Below are positions 44,885 through 54,011 of a stretch of 64,000 bases of DNA, in pieces (within the stretch, counting starts at the first letter, position 1; the number at the start of each line of letters is the position of its first letter). Source of the DNA: Vicingaceae bacterium (lineage in GTDB: Bacteria > Bacteroidota > Bacteroidia > Flavobacteriales_E > Vicingaceae); assembly GCA_028336925.1 (NCBI GenBank), contig JAOKVV010000006.1, positions 1 through 64,000 of the forward strand, written 5' to 3'. The notes under the pieces are model-generated. The model was given only the letters and a program-made list of their open reading frames with translations. It was not told the DNA's origin and did no database searches. Made by a program: the position numbers and the translations under genes.

Positions 44885-45348
44885 TTAATATGTTAGTTGA
44901 TTAAAACTGCCGTAAAATTACCGCTCTTTTAAAGGAGTTGCCAACTAAATTTATTAAGGTTTTCAACAAGTTTTCTACTTAGAACATTAAATTTAAGATA
45001 TATGAAATTATTATTTCTATTGATAATTATTCAGACTTTAAAACACATTTAAAAGAGTGAAAAACAGTAATCCAATTATTATTGTCAAATAAAGTAAGTC
45101 CTTAATTATTAAAAGAAAAGAGGACTTACTTTTTTGACCGTTCTCTTTTTTTTAGTTTTATGTTTCATGCTCTTAAGTTTTAGACTCAAAAAGCAGGACT
45201 GGATGATTTACTCTGTCTTTCAAGCTCTTACTCGTTCAAAATGAGGAAAGACAAAAGATCATCACCAAGCACTCATTTTACAAAAAAATGAAAACTCAAG
45301 GGACAACAGTAAAAAAGTGTTGTTAAATTAATCTTGTACTTATTATTA
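44885..45348. other. Intergenic region with unassigned hairpin
   Basis: 464 AT-rich bases between two minus-strand genes. The main structure is the inverted repeat at 45091-45135, described separately. The segment on its right (45140-45340) has no recognisable gene or site. Confidence 0.5.
45091..45135. terminator. Terminator-like inverted repeat
   Basis: AAAGTAAGTCC (45091-45101) pairs with GGACTTACTTT (45122-45132) around a 20-base loop and runs into T to 45135 on the plus strand. The neighbouring genes are both on minus, so a plus-strand terminator here has no obvious client. On minus it would lie about 210 bases past the kinase gene with a weaker T-tail. Confidence 0.55.
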
Positions 45349-46335
45349 TTAATCTAACAGATTCAAAGCCTGCTCCGACATCTTCTCGCTATAGTTATTC
45401 AGTTTTCGATGCGATGGCGACCAACCGACTAAAAAACGCGTAAAATCAGCCCAAGCTAGCGGAAATAATCTCCTCCACTCCTTTTCTATCAATTTGGCAT
45501 CAAGATTTGACTGTTTATTACTTAGTGCGATTGTGAACTGTTCAAAATAATAGTCCAACAATTCAGTTTCATGTCGTTCGCATTCATTTTCAGAAAGACA
45601 ACTTCCTAAAAAGTAAGCTACATCTTTCATTCCACATCCGCCACCTGCATATTGAAAATCAACAGCAGCGACTGACATATAATCATTTGAAAAACAGAAA
45701 TTAGCTACTTTAGCATCACCATGTACGATGGTTTTAAATTGGCAATTCGTCAGTAATTGATCTATTTCTAGCGCTTTACTTTTGAGTTTACTTTCCGTCA
45801 TTTCCTTCCATTCATCGGGGCGTGTGGACAAATGCCAATAGGTGCCTACTTCCCATAATTTATCAGGAGTTGAATTCATAAATATAGCATGAAAGTTGGC
45901 CAACCATTTCAAAACTGTTTTGGCTTCATTGATTTCTAGTGATTCTCTTCGTTTTGGATAACCTGATGGATTCAAATCTTCCAACAAAATCAGTTTTTGC
46001 GCTTCTTTGTTAGTTGAAAAGTAACATTTTGGAATTCTACAGTAGGTATCACATTGATTGGCCCATTTAGAATACCACTCCTGCTCTACTTCGTAAGACT
46101 TTACCTTTCTGAGGTGCGAACGATCCGTGTTCCATCCCCGTGGATGATTTTTAGTAGCCGATAAATCGATGTTCTTGATAATTATAGAACTGATTTTAGC
46201 ATCATCAAGATGAATTCGAACTATTTCACCGCAGCCACTCCACAATGTTTGAATGGCTTCGATTCGCAAGATTTTAGCAAACCCAAGCCTCGAAAGTAAT
46301 GATTGAAGTTGTTGTTGTTGTTGTTGATTCGACAC
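45349..46335 (-). CDS. EcKL/aminoglycoside phosphotransferase-like kinase
   Basis: A 328-residue protein of the kinase-like phosphotransferase superfamily. [11 protein letters not shown] is the catalytic loop (HGD motif) and [20 protein letters not shown] carries the metal-binding Asp and the CHK/EcKL-style continuation. Upstream LILLEDLN fits the ATP-binding hinge. In insects EcKL enzymes phosphorylate ecdysteroids, while bacterial substrates are unknown. The start is GTG at 46335. A run of six CAA codons (six Gln) follows three codons later. Confidence 0.7.
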   Translation of the reverse strand: MSNQQQQQQLQSLLSRLGFAKILRIEAIQTLWSGCGEIVRIHLDDAKISSIIIKNIDLSATKNHPRGWNTDRSHLRKVKSYEVEQEWYSKWANQCDTYCRIPKCYFSTNKEAQKLILLEDLNPSGYPKRRESLEINEAKTVLKWLANFHAIFMNSTPDKLWEVGTYWHLSTRPDEWKEMTESKLKSKALEIDQLLTNCQFKTIVHGDAKVANFCFSNDYMSVAAVDFQYAGGGCGMKDVAYFLGSCLSENECERHETELLDYYFEQFTIALSNKQSNLDAKLIEKEWRRLFPLAWADFTRFLVGWSPSHRKLNNYSEKMSEQALNLLD

Positions 46336-46459
46336 TGTGCAAAACTAAGGCTAGCTTTCTATAAACTGAAGTACAGTGTCCAAAAATTTACACTTAATTA
46401 ATAGTCTGTGCCCAAGTACTTCAAGATTATTAAAACATTATGTATTTAATTTTAAACTC

Positions 46460-46972
46460 CTACCCCACTTTTTTCTTAATCGTTTTTTGTAAAAACACAT
46501 TACTTGGGAGTGTAATTTGATCACCATCAACTGTTTTTAGGGTAATAAAAAAGTAACCAATATCTACAATGCGCCCAGTTTGCTCATAATCCTTATCCAT
46601 AATGGTAATGGTGTCGTCTAGCTTTATGGAATGGTTAAAAAACAGAATAACACCAGCTGTAAGATTAGAAAGTAAGGACCATTGAGCGACTAAAGCAACT
46701 CCTATTACGGTAAGCACTGAAGTCATAAACACAATTAATTCAGATTGATCAACACCCCAAATGATTAAAACAGTAATGATAAAGAGTGTTGTTAGCGCAA
46801 AATTTAGAATCTTTCGAATAAGCTTTCCTCGTGTTTTATTCAACAAGCTCTTTACAACCGTTTTAGAAATGAAATAATTAACAACTAATTTAAGTAACAT
46901 AATTATTATCAGCACAACAATTGACTCAATGAGCTTTAATTCGAGCAGGTTTATTTGGGATAGATCGAACAT
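46460..46972 (-). CDS. Short MscS-family mechanosensitive channel
   Basis: A 170-residue membrane protein with TM helices at about 10-35, 50-72 and 77-105 and a MscS pore/beta region GVALVAQWSLLSNLTAGVILFFNHSIKLDDTITIMD. It ends after LPSNVFLQKTIKKK, so the C-terminal alpha/beta cage of full-length MscS (about 280 residues) is missing. It could be a naturally short form, and no broken downstream piece is visible. It would act in hypo-osmotic shock release. Confidence 0.85.
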   Translation of the reverse strand: MFDLSQINLLELKLIESIVVLIIIMLLKLVVNYFISKTVVKSLLNKTRGKLIRKILNFALTTLFIITVLIIWGVDQSELIVFMTSVLTVIGVALVAQWSLLSNLTAGVILFFNHSIKLDDTITIMDKDYEQTGRIVDIGYFFITLKTVDGDQITLPSNVFLQKTIKKKVG

Positions 46973-47069
46973 TTTTGGTTATTTATAATTTAACATGCTT
47001 GCTATGCAATATTAAATAGAAAAAGTAGACCTTAATTGAGCCCTGCTAATTATTTGTCATTCTTTTCTA

Positions 47070-47708
47070 CTAAAACTTTATCGACATGTTCCCTTTTGGA
47101 TCATACTCTTCCTGTATAGTCGGTTTAAACTTATTCTGGTGTAATTCCACATAGTTCAATCGTTTCATTCTTTCTATCGGCTCGGGAACCCATTCAAGAT
47201 CGTTCCCATTTAAGTAAAGCGATTCTAACGTGGTAATTTTAGTAATGCTATTGGGTAGTTCTCTTAGTTGATCATTTTCGAGATGAAGAGATTTTAGTTT
47301 TGGCAACCTTACTAGCGTTTCTATCGTTTGGGATAAATCCATATTAACCTCTTCATTTAAATACAATTCTTCAAGGTTTCGAAGCTTGAAAAAGCTTTCA
47401 GGTAAAGTAACAAAATCATTACCACTAAGGTCTAACACCTTTAGATTCTTTAATTCGGTAATTTCTAATGGAATTTCATTTAAATGATCACCTCTTAAGC
47501 TTAAATATTCAAGGTTTTTAAACTTTTTGAACAAGCTAGCAGAAAAATCAATGCGTTGATTACTTAAATCCAATCGAATAACCTGATCAGGATTCACCAA
47601 TGCCTCTTCTATGTCAGTAAATTCTATAGTAAGCTGCGGTTGCTCTTGTGAGAAAACACTAATTGAACATAAAAGGCTAAATAACAGAATGATTATAATA
47701 TTTTTCAT
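47070..47708 (-). CDS. Exported leucine-rich-repeat protein
   Basis: A 212-residue protein with a signal peptide (MKNIIIILLFSLLCSISVFSQ) and about six leucine-rich repeats of 23 residues: LKNLKVLDLSGNDFVTLPES, LRNLEELYLNEEVN, LPKLKSLHLENDQLRELPNS, and ITTLESLYLNGNDLEWVPEP. It is probably periplasmic or surface-located. The function is unknown. No obvious operon partner. Confidence 0.8.
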   Translation of the reverse strand: MKNIIIILLFSLLCSISVFSQEQPQLTIEFTDIEEALVNPDQVIRLDLSNQRIDFSASLFKKFKNLEYLSLRGDHLNEIPLEITELKNLKVLDLSGNDFVTLPESFFKLRNLEELYLNEEVNMDLSQTIETLVRLPKLKSLHLENDQLRELPNSITKITTLESLYLNGNDLEWVPEPIERMKRLNYVELHQNKFKPTIQEEYDPKGNMSIKF

Positions 47709-47963
47709 AGAATTAAATTTAAATGTTTGTATCTTAATTGTCAGAGAAAAAAAATTTTATCAGCTAATTAAAATTAGAAGTAAATTTACATAAACAATGA
47801 ATTATAAATACACATCAATTCATTAAATTATTTAATGAATTCCATTAACTAATTGCTGCTATTTCTTCGGCTCGCATATACATTTTTAGCATAACCGCAA
47901 GCTTTTCTTAAATAAGTGTCTTAATTGTTTATTTTTGATAATTTTTATATTTAACCTATTTAT

Positions 47964-48797
47964 ATGCGTTTGAAATTACCCTTTCTAATTGGTTTTATAA
48001 TTATTTCTAGCTCTGTAGTATTTAGTCAAGGAGCTTATAATTACATGGATGAACAAGAAGAGACTACTCGCTTTTTTATAGGTGTCAATTTAGGTGGTTT
48101 CTTTGCAAATAAGAAATCTGCTGAAGTATACTCTGGAAGCCCAAATGTTACTAATTTCAGTATTCCAACTATACTGAATAATCAATTTTACAAGCCCACT
48201 TTCGATCAATATTTTGGACCTTCTCCTTATAAAGTTGAAGAATACCCCTTTGATATTAAATACCGACCAGCTTTTGAAATTGGCTTGCATACGGGTTATA
48301 ATATAAACAGTAAAATAGCTCTTTTCTTAGATTTTAACATTGCTCAGTTAGATGTAGAGCAGTTTTTTACCATAGCTATAGACGACCCAACCAACCAGAT
48401 AGTTGGACCCACATTGGAACAGTATGCTTTATTTGGTGAAGAAAATCGACTTAATCTTAATTTAGGGGCGCAGTTAAATTTTTATGTAGGTGAGAATTCC
48501 AAAGCATACCTATCTCTATTTTTTAATATGAATGATGTTGATATGCGAAGAAATTATATTGTTATTAACGAAACACAGTACGAGATTTTTCACATAAATG
48601 ATGAACAACCTGACCTTCGATTAGGTGGAATTGGAATTGGTGGAGGTGCAGGATTAGGTTATCGGTTTCACGTATCAAGCAATGTGCTCGCTGATTTATT
48701 CTATAACATGATATACACTAAAACTAACCTAAGCGAAAATTATCAATACTATAACGCACAACACAGTCTAGGAATCCGTGTTTTGTTAGCGAAATAA
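47964..48797 (+). CDS. Outer-membrane beta-barrel-like protein
   Basis: A 277-residue exported protein with signal peptide (MRLKLPFLIGFIIISSSVVFSQ). The body has alternating hydrophobic/aromatic strands such as RFFIGVNLGGFF, IALFLDFNIAQL, LNLNLGAQLNFYV, and LRLGGIGIGGGAGLGYRFHV, typical of a small beta-barrel or PorT-like protein. No conserved family was recognised. A TATTTTTG box at 47930-47937 may be its promoter. The acyltransferase follows 42 bases later. Confidence 0.6.
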   Translation: MRLKLPFLIGFIIISSSVVFSQGAYNYMDEQEETTRFFIGVNLGGFFANKKSAEVYSGSPNVTNFSIPTILNNQFYKPTFDQYFGPSPYKVEEYPFDIKYRPAFEIGLHTGYNINSKIALFLDFNIAQLDVEQFFTIAIDDPTNQIVGPTLEQYALFGEENRLNLNLGAQLNFYVGENSKAYLSLFFNMNDVDMRRNYIVINETQYEIFHINDEQPDLRLGGIGIGGGAGLGYRFHVSSNVLADLFYNMIYTKTNLSENYQYYNAQHSLGIRVLLAK

Positions 48798-48839
48798 CAA
48801 TTATGTTCAGTTTCAGCCTTATTTTTTTTTAGAAGATCC

Positions 48840-49925
48840 ATGATTTATCATAAAAGTTTAGACTCAATAAGAGCATTAGCAGTTATTTCAGTTTTAATAG
48901 GTCACTGGTTTGTTCCTTTTAATTCAGGCAAGGGAACTGACTTATACTTCTGGATAAAAGGGCTAATACCTTCTGCTGCTTTTGGCGTTCATCTATTTTT
49001 CGTATTAAGTGGTTTTCTGATCACTAATATTTTATTAGAAGCTAGATTTAATAGTAATAATAGCACAGGAGTAATTATTAAGAATTTTATTATTCGTAGA
49101 GTTCTAAGAATTTTTCCGATATACTATTTATCAATTATACTTCTTTATTTAGCAGGATTCCCTTTTAAAGATGGCACATTAGCCTACATACTTTTATATA
49201 TAACAAATATTAAATTTTATCAAGATATTTCCTTCTTTCCTTGGGGGCATACATGGTCCTTAGCTGTCGAAGAGCAATTTTATCTAATTTGGCCATGGCT
49301 TATCTTGTTATTACCTAAGCATTACTTAAAACCCTTTTTTTGTATAGCAATTTTTATTGGGCTCGTTGTTGGTATCTACACCATGGGGTTTTTAAATAAT
49401 TGGGCGGGAATTTTTTTAATGCCCACGGCAATCCAAGCTTTTGGTATTGGTGGGTTATACGCATATTTAAAGCGTAAAAATAAGCTAACAAATTACTCTA
49501 CCTTTTTTAAGTTTTTATTTATTTTTTCACTAATCATATATTATCAGTGGAGTTTTAACCATGAATGGCAAGATAAGTACAACTATTTCAATATGTTAAT
49601 AAATAGTATCATATCTATCGGATTGATTCATCAGGCAATTTATAATAAATCTGAAAAATGGAATAAATATTTCTTTCACAATAAGTTTTTAAATAAAATA
49701 GGGAAAATTAGTTATGGAATATACCTCTATCATCTAGGAATGGAGTTCACTTATAACGGTATTGTAAATTTATTTACTGATGAATCAACAAAAGCGGGAG
49801 CATGGTTACTTGATTGGACAAATGCGTATTACTTTAAATTGGTAATGGTTTATTATCTATCACTTTGGAGCTATAACTACATTGAAAAACCAATTTTGAT
49901 GCTCAAAACACGATTCGAGTATTAA
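48840..49925 (+). CDS. Acyltransferase 3 (OafA/YrhL) family membrane protein
   Basis: A 361-residue protein with about ten membrane helices. The N-terminus has SIRALAVISVLIGHWFVPF, with the conserved active-site His in GHW, then HLFFVLSGFLITNILLEARF and SLAVEEQFYLIWPW (AVEEQFY motif). These are the family hallmarks of enzymes that O-acetylate or otherwise acylate surface sugars. The acceptor is unknown. Possibly co-transcribed with the preceding beta-barrel gene. Confidence 0.9.
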   Translation: MIYHKSLDSIRALAVISVLIGHWFVPFNSGKGTDLYFWIKGLIPSAAFGVHLFFVLSGFLITNILLEARFNSNNSTGVIIKNFIIRRVLRIFPIYYLSIILLYLAGFPFKDGTLAYILLYITNIKFYQDISFFPWGHTWSLAVEEQFYLIWPWLILLLPKHYLKPFFCIAIFIGLVVGIYTMGFLNNWAGIFLMPTAIQAFGIGGLYAYLKRKNKLTNYSTFFKFLFIFSLIIYYQWSFNHEWQDKYNYFNMLINSIISIGLIHQAIYNKSEKWNKYFFHNKFLNKIGKISYGIYLYHLGMEFTYNGIVNLFTDESTKAGAWLLDWTNAYYFKLVMVYYLSLWSYNYIEKPILMLKTRFEY

Positions 49926-50026
49926 CATAAACTGAAAACTTATTTTCAACCAAAATTGTTGAAACCAATTAAGAATAGCTACATAAAATCTTAATTACAG
50001 TTATTAAGAGAACTTAAATTGCAAAA

Positions 50027-51118
50027 ATGGCCGATCTGTTAAAATTAAATGACATAAAAACTTGGTTCAGTAATGGACAGCGGCCTTACCATATATTTGG
50101 TCCATGCAGCGCTGAAAGTCCTGAGCAATTAAGGAAAACAGCTTCAGAAATTCATCAAAACTTTAAGAATGTAGTTTTTCGTGCCGGAGTTTGGAAACCT
50201 AGAACTCGTCCAAATTCGTTTGAAGGTGTCGGCGCAGAGGCGTTAAAGTGGATGCAGGAAATAAAACAAGAGTTTGGGTTTAAAATTGCTACAGAGGTTG
50301 CTGACTATCAACATGTAGAGTCTTGCCTTAAAGCAGGAGTTGATATTTTATGGATTGGTGCAAGAACAACCGTAAATCCATTCTCAGTTCAATCAATTGC
50401 AGATAGTTTAAAAGGGATAGATATACCTGTATTTGTTAAAAATCCAATCAATCCTGATTTGGCTTTATGGATTGGTGCCCTTGAAAGAATAAATAAAGCA
50501 GGAATAGATAAGCTTGGTGCAATTCATCGCGGGTTTCACATGACTGATAACGGACCTTATAGAAATTTTCCCAATTGGAATCTTGCCATTCAATTAAAGG
50601 CAACGTTCCCGGATCTTCCAATTATTTGTGATCCAAGTCACATTTCTGGAAAACCTGAATTAATACCTTACATCGCTCAAAAATCAATCGATTTAGATAT
50701 GGATGGTTTAATGATTGAGACGCATTACAATCCTTCTGTTGCATTAAGTGATAAACAACAACAGTTAACCCCAAATCAACTACATAACCTAATAAATAAT
50801 CTTAAGCCAAAGCGTAAAACTTCTAGTAACATTGATTTCAAAACTCAGCTTGATGACTTGAGGGAGCAAATTGATCGTATTGATAATGATATTATTGAGC
50901 GATTAGCTGAACGAATGAGTCTAGCCAAAAGAATTGGTGACAATAAAGAGAAAAATGGGATTACTGTTTTTCAGGTTGAGCGTTGGCAAAAGATATTAAA
51001 CAGAACACTTAAAAACGGTAAAGCCTTAGGATTGAATGATAAATTCATCTTCGACTTTTTAAACTCAATACACGACGAATCAATACGTCAACAAACAACT
51101 GATCACTTAAGTGAATAA
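50027..51118 (+). CDS. Bifunctional DAHP synthase / chorismate mutase
   Basis: This protein starts the shikimate pathway and later diverts chorismate to prephenate. Residues about 1-255 are a DAHP synthase of the class I-beta (KDO8PS-like) type: FGPCSAES, FRAGVWKPRTRPNSFEG, and CDPSHISGKPEL. Residues about 270-360 form an AroQ-type chorismate mutase: DLREQIDRIDNDIIERLAERMSLAKRIG. The fusion often imparts allosteric feedback control. The aroB and aroA genes lie at 6-9 kb. A single gene, convergent with the ABC-F gene. Confidence 0.93.
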   Translation: MADLLKLNDIKTWFSNGQRPYHIFGPCSAESPEQLRKTASEIHQNFKNVVFRAGVWKPRTRPNSFEGVGAEALKWMQEIKQEFGFKIATEVADYQHVESCLKAGVDILWIGARTTVNPFSVQSIADSLKGIDIPVFVKNPINPDLALWIGALERINKAGIDKLGAIHRGFHMTDNGPYRNFPNWNLAIQLKATFPDLPIICDPSHISGKPELIPYIAQKSIDLDMDGLMIETHYNPSVALSDKQQQLTPNQLHNLINNLKPKRKTSSNIDFKTQLDDLREQIDRIDNDIIERLAERMSLAKRIGDNKEKNGITVFQVERWQKILNRTLKNGKALGLNDKFIFDFLNSIHDESIRQQTTDHLSE

Positions 51119-51120
51119 AT

Positions 51121-52755
51121 TTATACCAAATCTAATTCTTTAATGTTCTGAATTCGGTTGCGCTCTAAAAATGCATCGATTGTTTCAAAGTGCTCAATAA
51201 CGCGCTTATTCTTAAAATCAAAAACCTTTTCTGACAATCCCATTAAGAAATCACGATCGTGTGAAACTAAAATCAACGTACCATCAAATGCTTTCAGTGC
51301 TTCTTTCAACACATCCTTAGATTTCAAATCCAAATGGTTTGTAGGCTCATCGAGAATCAATAAATTAACCGGTTCTAACAATAATTTCACCATCGCTAAT
51401 CGAGTGCGTTCTCCACCTGATAACATGCTTACTTTCTTATCAATATCATCTCCACTAAACATAAAACCACCTAAAATGGATTTTATTTGTGTTCTGATTT
51501 CTCCTTTGGCAACTTCATCTACTGTTTGAAAAACGGTAAGGTTAGCATCTAATAAAGCTGCTTGATTTTGGGCAAAATAACCCACTTTTACATTATGTCC
51601 GAGCTCACACTTCCCTTCTACTTCGATCTCTCCTAAAATGGCTTTAATCATCGTAGATTTACCTTCGCCATTTCTACCCACAAACGAGACCTTCTCTCCT
51701 CTACTCACCGAAAAACTTGCATCTTCGAATACCACATGCTCATCGTAGTGTTTTGATATATGATTAACCGTAACCGGATAATCTCCTGATCGAGGCGCTG
51801 GAGGAAAACGCAAACGAAGCGCTGAAGTATCTATTTCATCAACTTCAATCACTTTCATTTTTTCCAACATTCGCTCTCTCGAGTTCACTTGATTGGTTTT
51901 AGAGTAAGTTCCTCTAAATCGTTCTATAAATCCTTTGATGTCTGCAATTTCTTTCTGCTGCTCGTCATAAGCTTTTTGCTGATGCATTCTGCGGTCTTCT
52001 CTCAACTGCAAGTAATGACTGTAATTGGCCTTATAATCATAAATTCGGCCCATTGTTACTTCTATGGTTCTATTGGTAATGTTGTCAATAAACGTTCTAT
52101 CGTGAGAAATTACAATTACGGCTTTCGCTTTGTGTACCAAGAAATGTTCTAACCACAAAACAGACTCAATATCAATGTGGTTAGTTGGCTCATCTAATAG
52201 AATTAAATCAGGTTTTTGCAATAGAATTTTCGCCAATTCAATTCGCATTCTCCAACCTCCACTAAACTCACCAGTAGGTCGTTGAAAATCTTCTCGCTTA
52301 AAGCCTAATCCTTTTAATGCCTTTTCGATATCAGCATCGTAATTGGTGTCTTCAATGGCATAAAACTTTTCACCTAAATCACTTACACGATATATTAGAC
52401 CCAAATATTCAGCTGATTCGTAATCTGTACGCGTTTCTAATTGCTTGTTGATGGACTCAATTTCATCGCGCATAGAAAATATTTCTTTGAAAGCCTTTGC
52501 TGCTTCTTCAAAAACAGTGCAATCATCATCCGTTAATAAATGCTGTGGCAAATAAGCAATTACAGCATCTTTCGGGCCATTTACTTTACCTCTAGTTGGC
52601 TTTTGTGCTCCTGCAATAATTTTCATCATAGTAGATTTTCCTGCACCATTATTCCCCATTAAGGCGATTTTATCGTTTTCATTCACCACAAAGGAAACAT
52701 CGCTAAACAAGGTTTCTCCACTAAATTCTACCGCAAGGCCGTCTACTGTAATCAT
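51121..52755 (-). CDS. ABC-F family ATPase
   Basis: A 544-residue soluble protein with two ABC domains and no membrane segment. First domain: GNNGAGKSTMMKII, then LLDEPTNHIDIES. Second domain: VGRNGEGKSTMIKAI and LSGGERTRLAMVKLLLEPVNLLILDEPTNHLDL. A charged linker lies between them (about 240-320). ABC-F proteins act on ribosomes, and some protect against antibiotics. This one is likely the housekeeping EttA/Uup-type. No specific subgroup is assigned. Confidence 0.9.
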   Translation of the reverse strand: MITVDGLAVEFSGETLFSDVSFVVNENDKIALMGNNGAGKSTMMKIIAGAQKPTRGKVNGPKDAVIAYLPQHLLTDDDCTVFEEAAKAFKEIFSMRDEIESINKQLETRTDYESAEYLGLIYRVSDLGEKFYAIEDTNYDADIEKALKGLGFKREDFQRPTGEFSGGWRMRIELAKILLQKPDLILLDEPTNHIDIESVLWLEHFLVHKAKAVIVISHDRTFIDNITNRTIEVTMGRIYDYKANYSHYLQLREDRRMHQQKAYDEQQKEIADIKGFIERFRGTYSKTNQVNSRERMLEKMKVIEVDEIDTSALRLRFPPAPRSGDYPVTVNHISKHYDEHVVFEDASFSVSRGEKVSFVGRNGEGKSTMIKAILGEIEVEGKCELGHNVKVGYFAQNQAALLDANLTVFQTVDEVAKGEIRTQIKSILGGFMFSGDDIDKKVSMLSGGERTRLAMVKLLLEPVNLLILDEPTNHLDLKSKDVLKEALKAFDGTLILVSHDRDFLMGLSEKVFDFKNKRVIEHFETIDAFLERNRIQNIKELDLV

Positions 52756-52802
52756 TGAATCTATTTTAAGCGCGCAAAATTATTCATTTTAAAGCGAACT
52801 AA

Positions 52803-53162
52803 ATAGTAAAAGCAGACCTAAGAACAAGTGGATTAATAGAATTAAATGAAACGGTAACGTGGTCTGCCGTGCATTTTGGAGTTAGGCAACAACTAACCAC
52901 CATAATCACAGAAATGGATTCTCCAACGTATTTTGTGGATGAAATGGTAAAAGGAGCGTTCAAGTCCATCCGTCATGAACATCACTTCTCGTTTGAAGAA
53001 GGTAAAACGACTATGATCGATCAATTTTATTTTGAATCTCCTTTTGGAATTTTAGGCAAATTAGTGAAATTGATAATTCTCAAAAAATACATGACCAATT
53101 TTTTACTAGAAAGGAATAAAGCCATTAAACTTGCAGCTGAAAAGCAGGCAGTAATTGCTTAA
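52803..53162 (+). pseudogene. SRPBCC-family protein, 5'-truncated
   Basis: The reading frame is open from 52803 (just after TAA) to 53162 and encodes KADLRTSGLIELNETVTW, then MVKGAFKSIRHEHHF and YFESPFGILGKLV, all near-intact motifs of about 150-residue SRPBCC proteins often annotated as cell-division inhibitor or polyketide cyclase-like. About 45 N-terminal residues are missing and no ATG opens the frame; GTG at 52869 is the only start candidate and would cut deeper into the domain. Only 47 bases separate the frame from the ABC-F start. This indicates a deletion that fused the remnant to the ABC-F promoter region. Confidence 0.7.
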
Positions 53163-53178
53163 TTAACAATTCAACATC

Positions 53179-53913
53179 GTGAAATTATTCAAATCAACCT
53201 TTTTACCTATTGCTCTTATAGCTTCCCTTGTATCGAGCTGTATTTCTACTAAAAAGGTGGAGAGCTTATTTGGTTATTACCGCCCGATTATTAATTATTA
53301 CCCTGACAGCGAGTTAAAACTAGATAAACTACCCTTTTCAGTAGCTATTGGTGAAATAAAGATGGATAGTTTGGTGAGACAAAAAACTACGGTAACTAAA
53401 AAAAGTGGTTGGATTGTTCCTTTGATTTTGGTCAATGTGTGGGAATCTAAAAAGACCTGCTACCAAGGTGTTTCAAGCTATTACACCCCCATTGAAAATT
53501 CATTTGAATACTACTTAAAGAAAGAGTCTGAAAGATCTGGAATTTTCTATTTAGACAGTTTAGACGCTGACTATAAATTAGATATTATTATCCAAAAAGT
53601 AGAAGCTTATGGTCAGTATAAGGATTTCGGGTTTTCATTTCTTAACTATGCCCTATATTACGAAGGTATTACAGGGCCTGCTGAATCAGCGTTTGTTGTA
53701 ACTTATCAACTCAAGAAAAAACAGCTGGTTGTTAGAGAAGAAACCTTTATGTCAAGTCGTAAAATTGATTTTGATTATTACGACAATAAGAATAGAAAAG
53801 TGTTATTAAAAGCCTATTCTGTTAGAATGGCAGAAGCTACATCGAAAAATACCAAAACGGTAATTGAAGCCATCATCGTAGATTTAAATAGCTATTTTAG
53901 AAGTTTGAACTAA
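53179..53913 (+). CDS. Lipoprotein of unknown function
   Basis: A 244-residue protein with an N-terminal signal and lipobox (LVSSC, Cys21). No family recognised. The body is mixed alpha/beta with several Tyr-rich segments (YYRPIINYYPDSEL and NYALYYEGITGP). Start GTG at 53179. It lies 16 bases after the SRPBCC remnant, so the pair may once have been an operon. Confidence 0.6.
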   Translation: MKLFKSTFLPIALIASLVSSCISTKKVESLFGYYRPIINYYPDSELKLDKLPFSVAIGEIKMDSLVRQKTTVTKKSGWIVPLILVNVWESKKTCYQGVSSYYTPIENSFEYYLKKESERSGIFYLDSLDADYKLDIIIQKVEAYGQYKDFGFSFLNYALYYEGITGPAESAFVVTYQLKKKQLVVREETFMSSRKIDFDYYDNKNRKVLLKAYSVRMAEATSKNTKTVIEAIIVDLNSYFRSLN

Positions 53914-54011
53914 CCAATTCTTACTTTTGTTGTTAACATAACCTTCTTTTAAACCAATAGCAGTTGCCGATTAGAAGAATATCAAATATTAAAAGATAAA
54001 TAGCTTTAAAC

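Noticed and set aside
46306-46326. TTG trinucleotide tract as a phase-variable switch
   Set aside because: Changes in steps of three bases keep the frame, so it cannot switch the gene on and off.
46460-46972. Truncated MscS as a pseudogene
   Set aside because: The frame ends with a normal stop and no broken C-terminal remnant follows. Short MscS forms occur, so it is kept as a gene.
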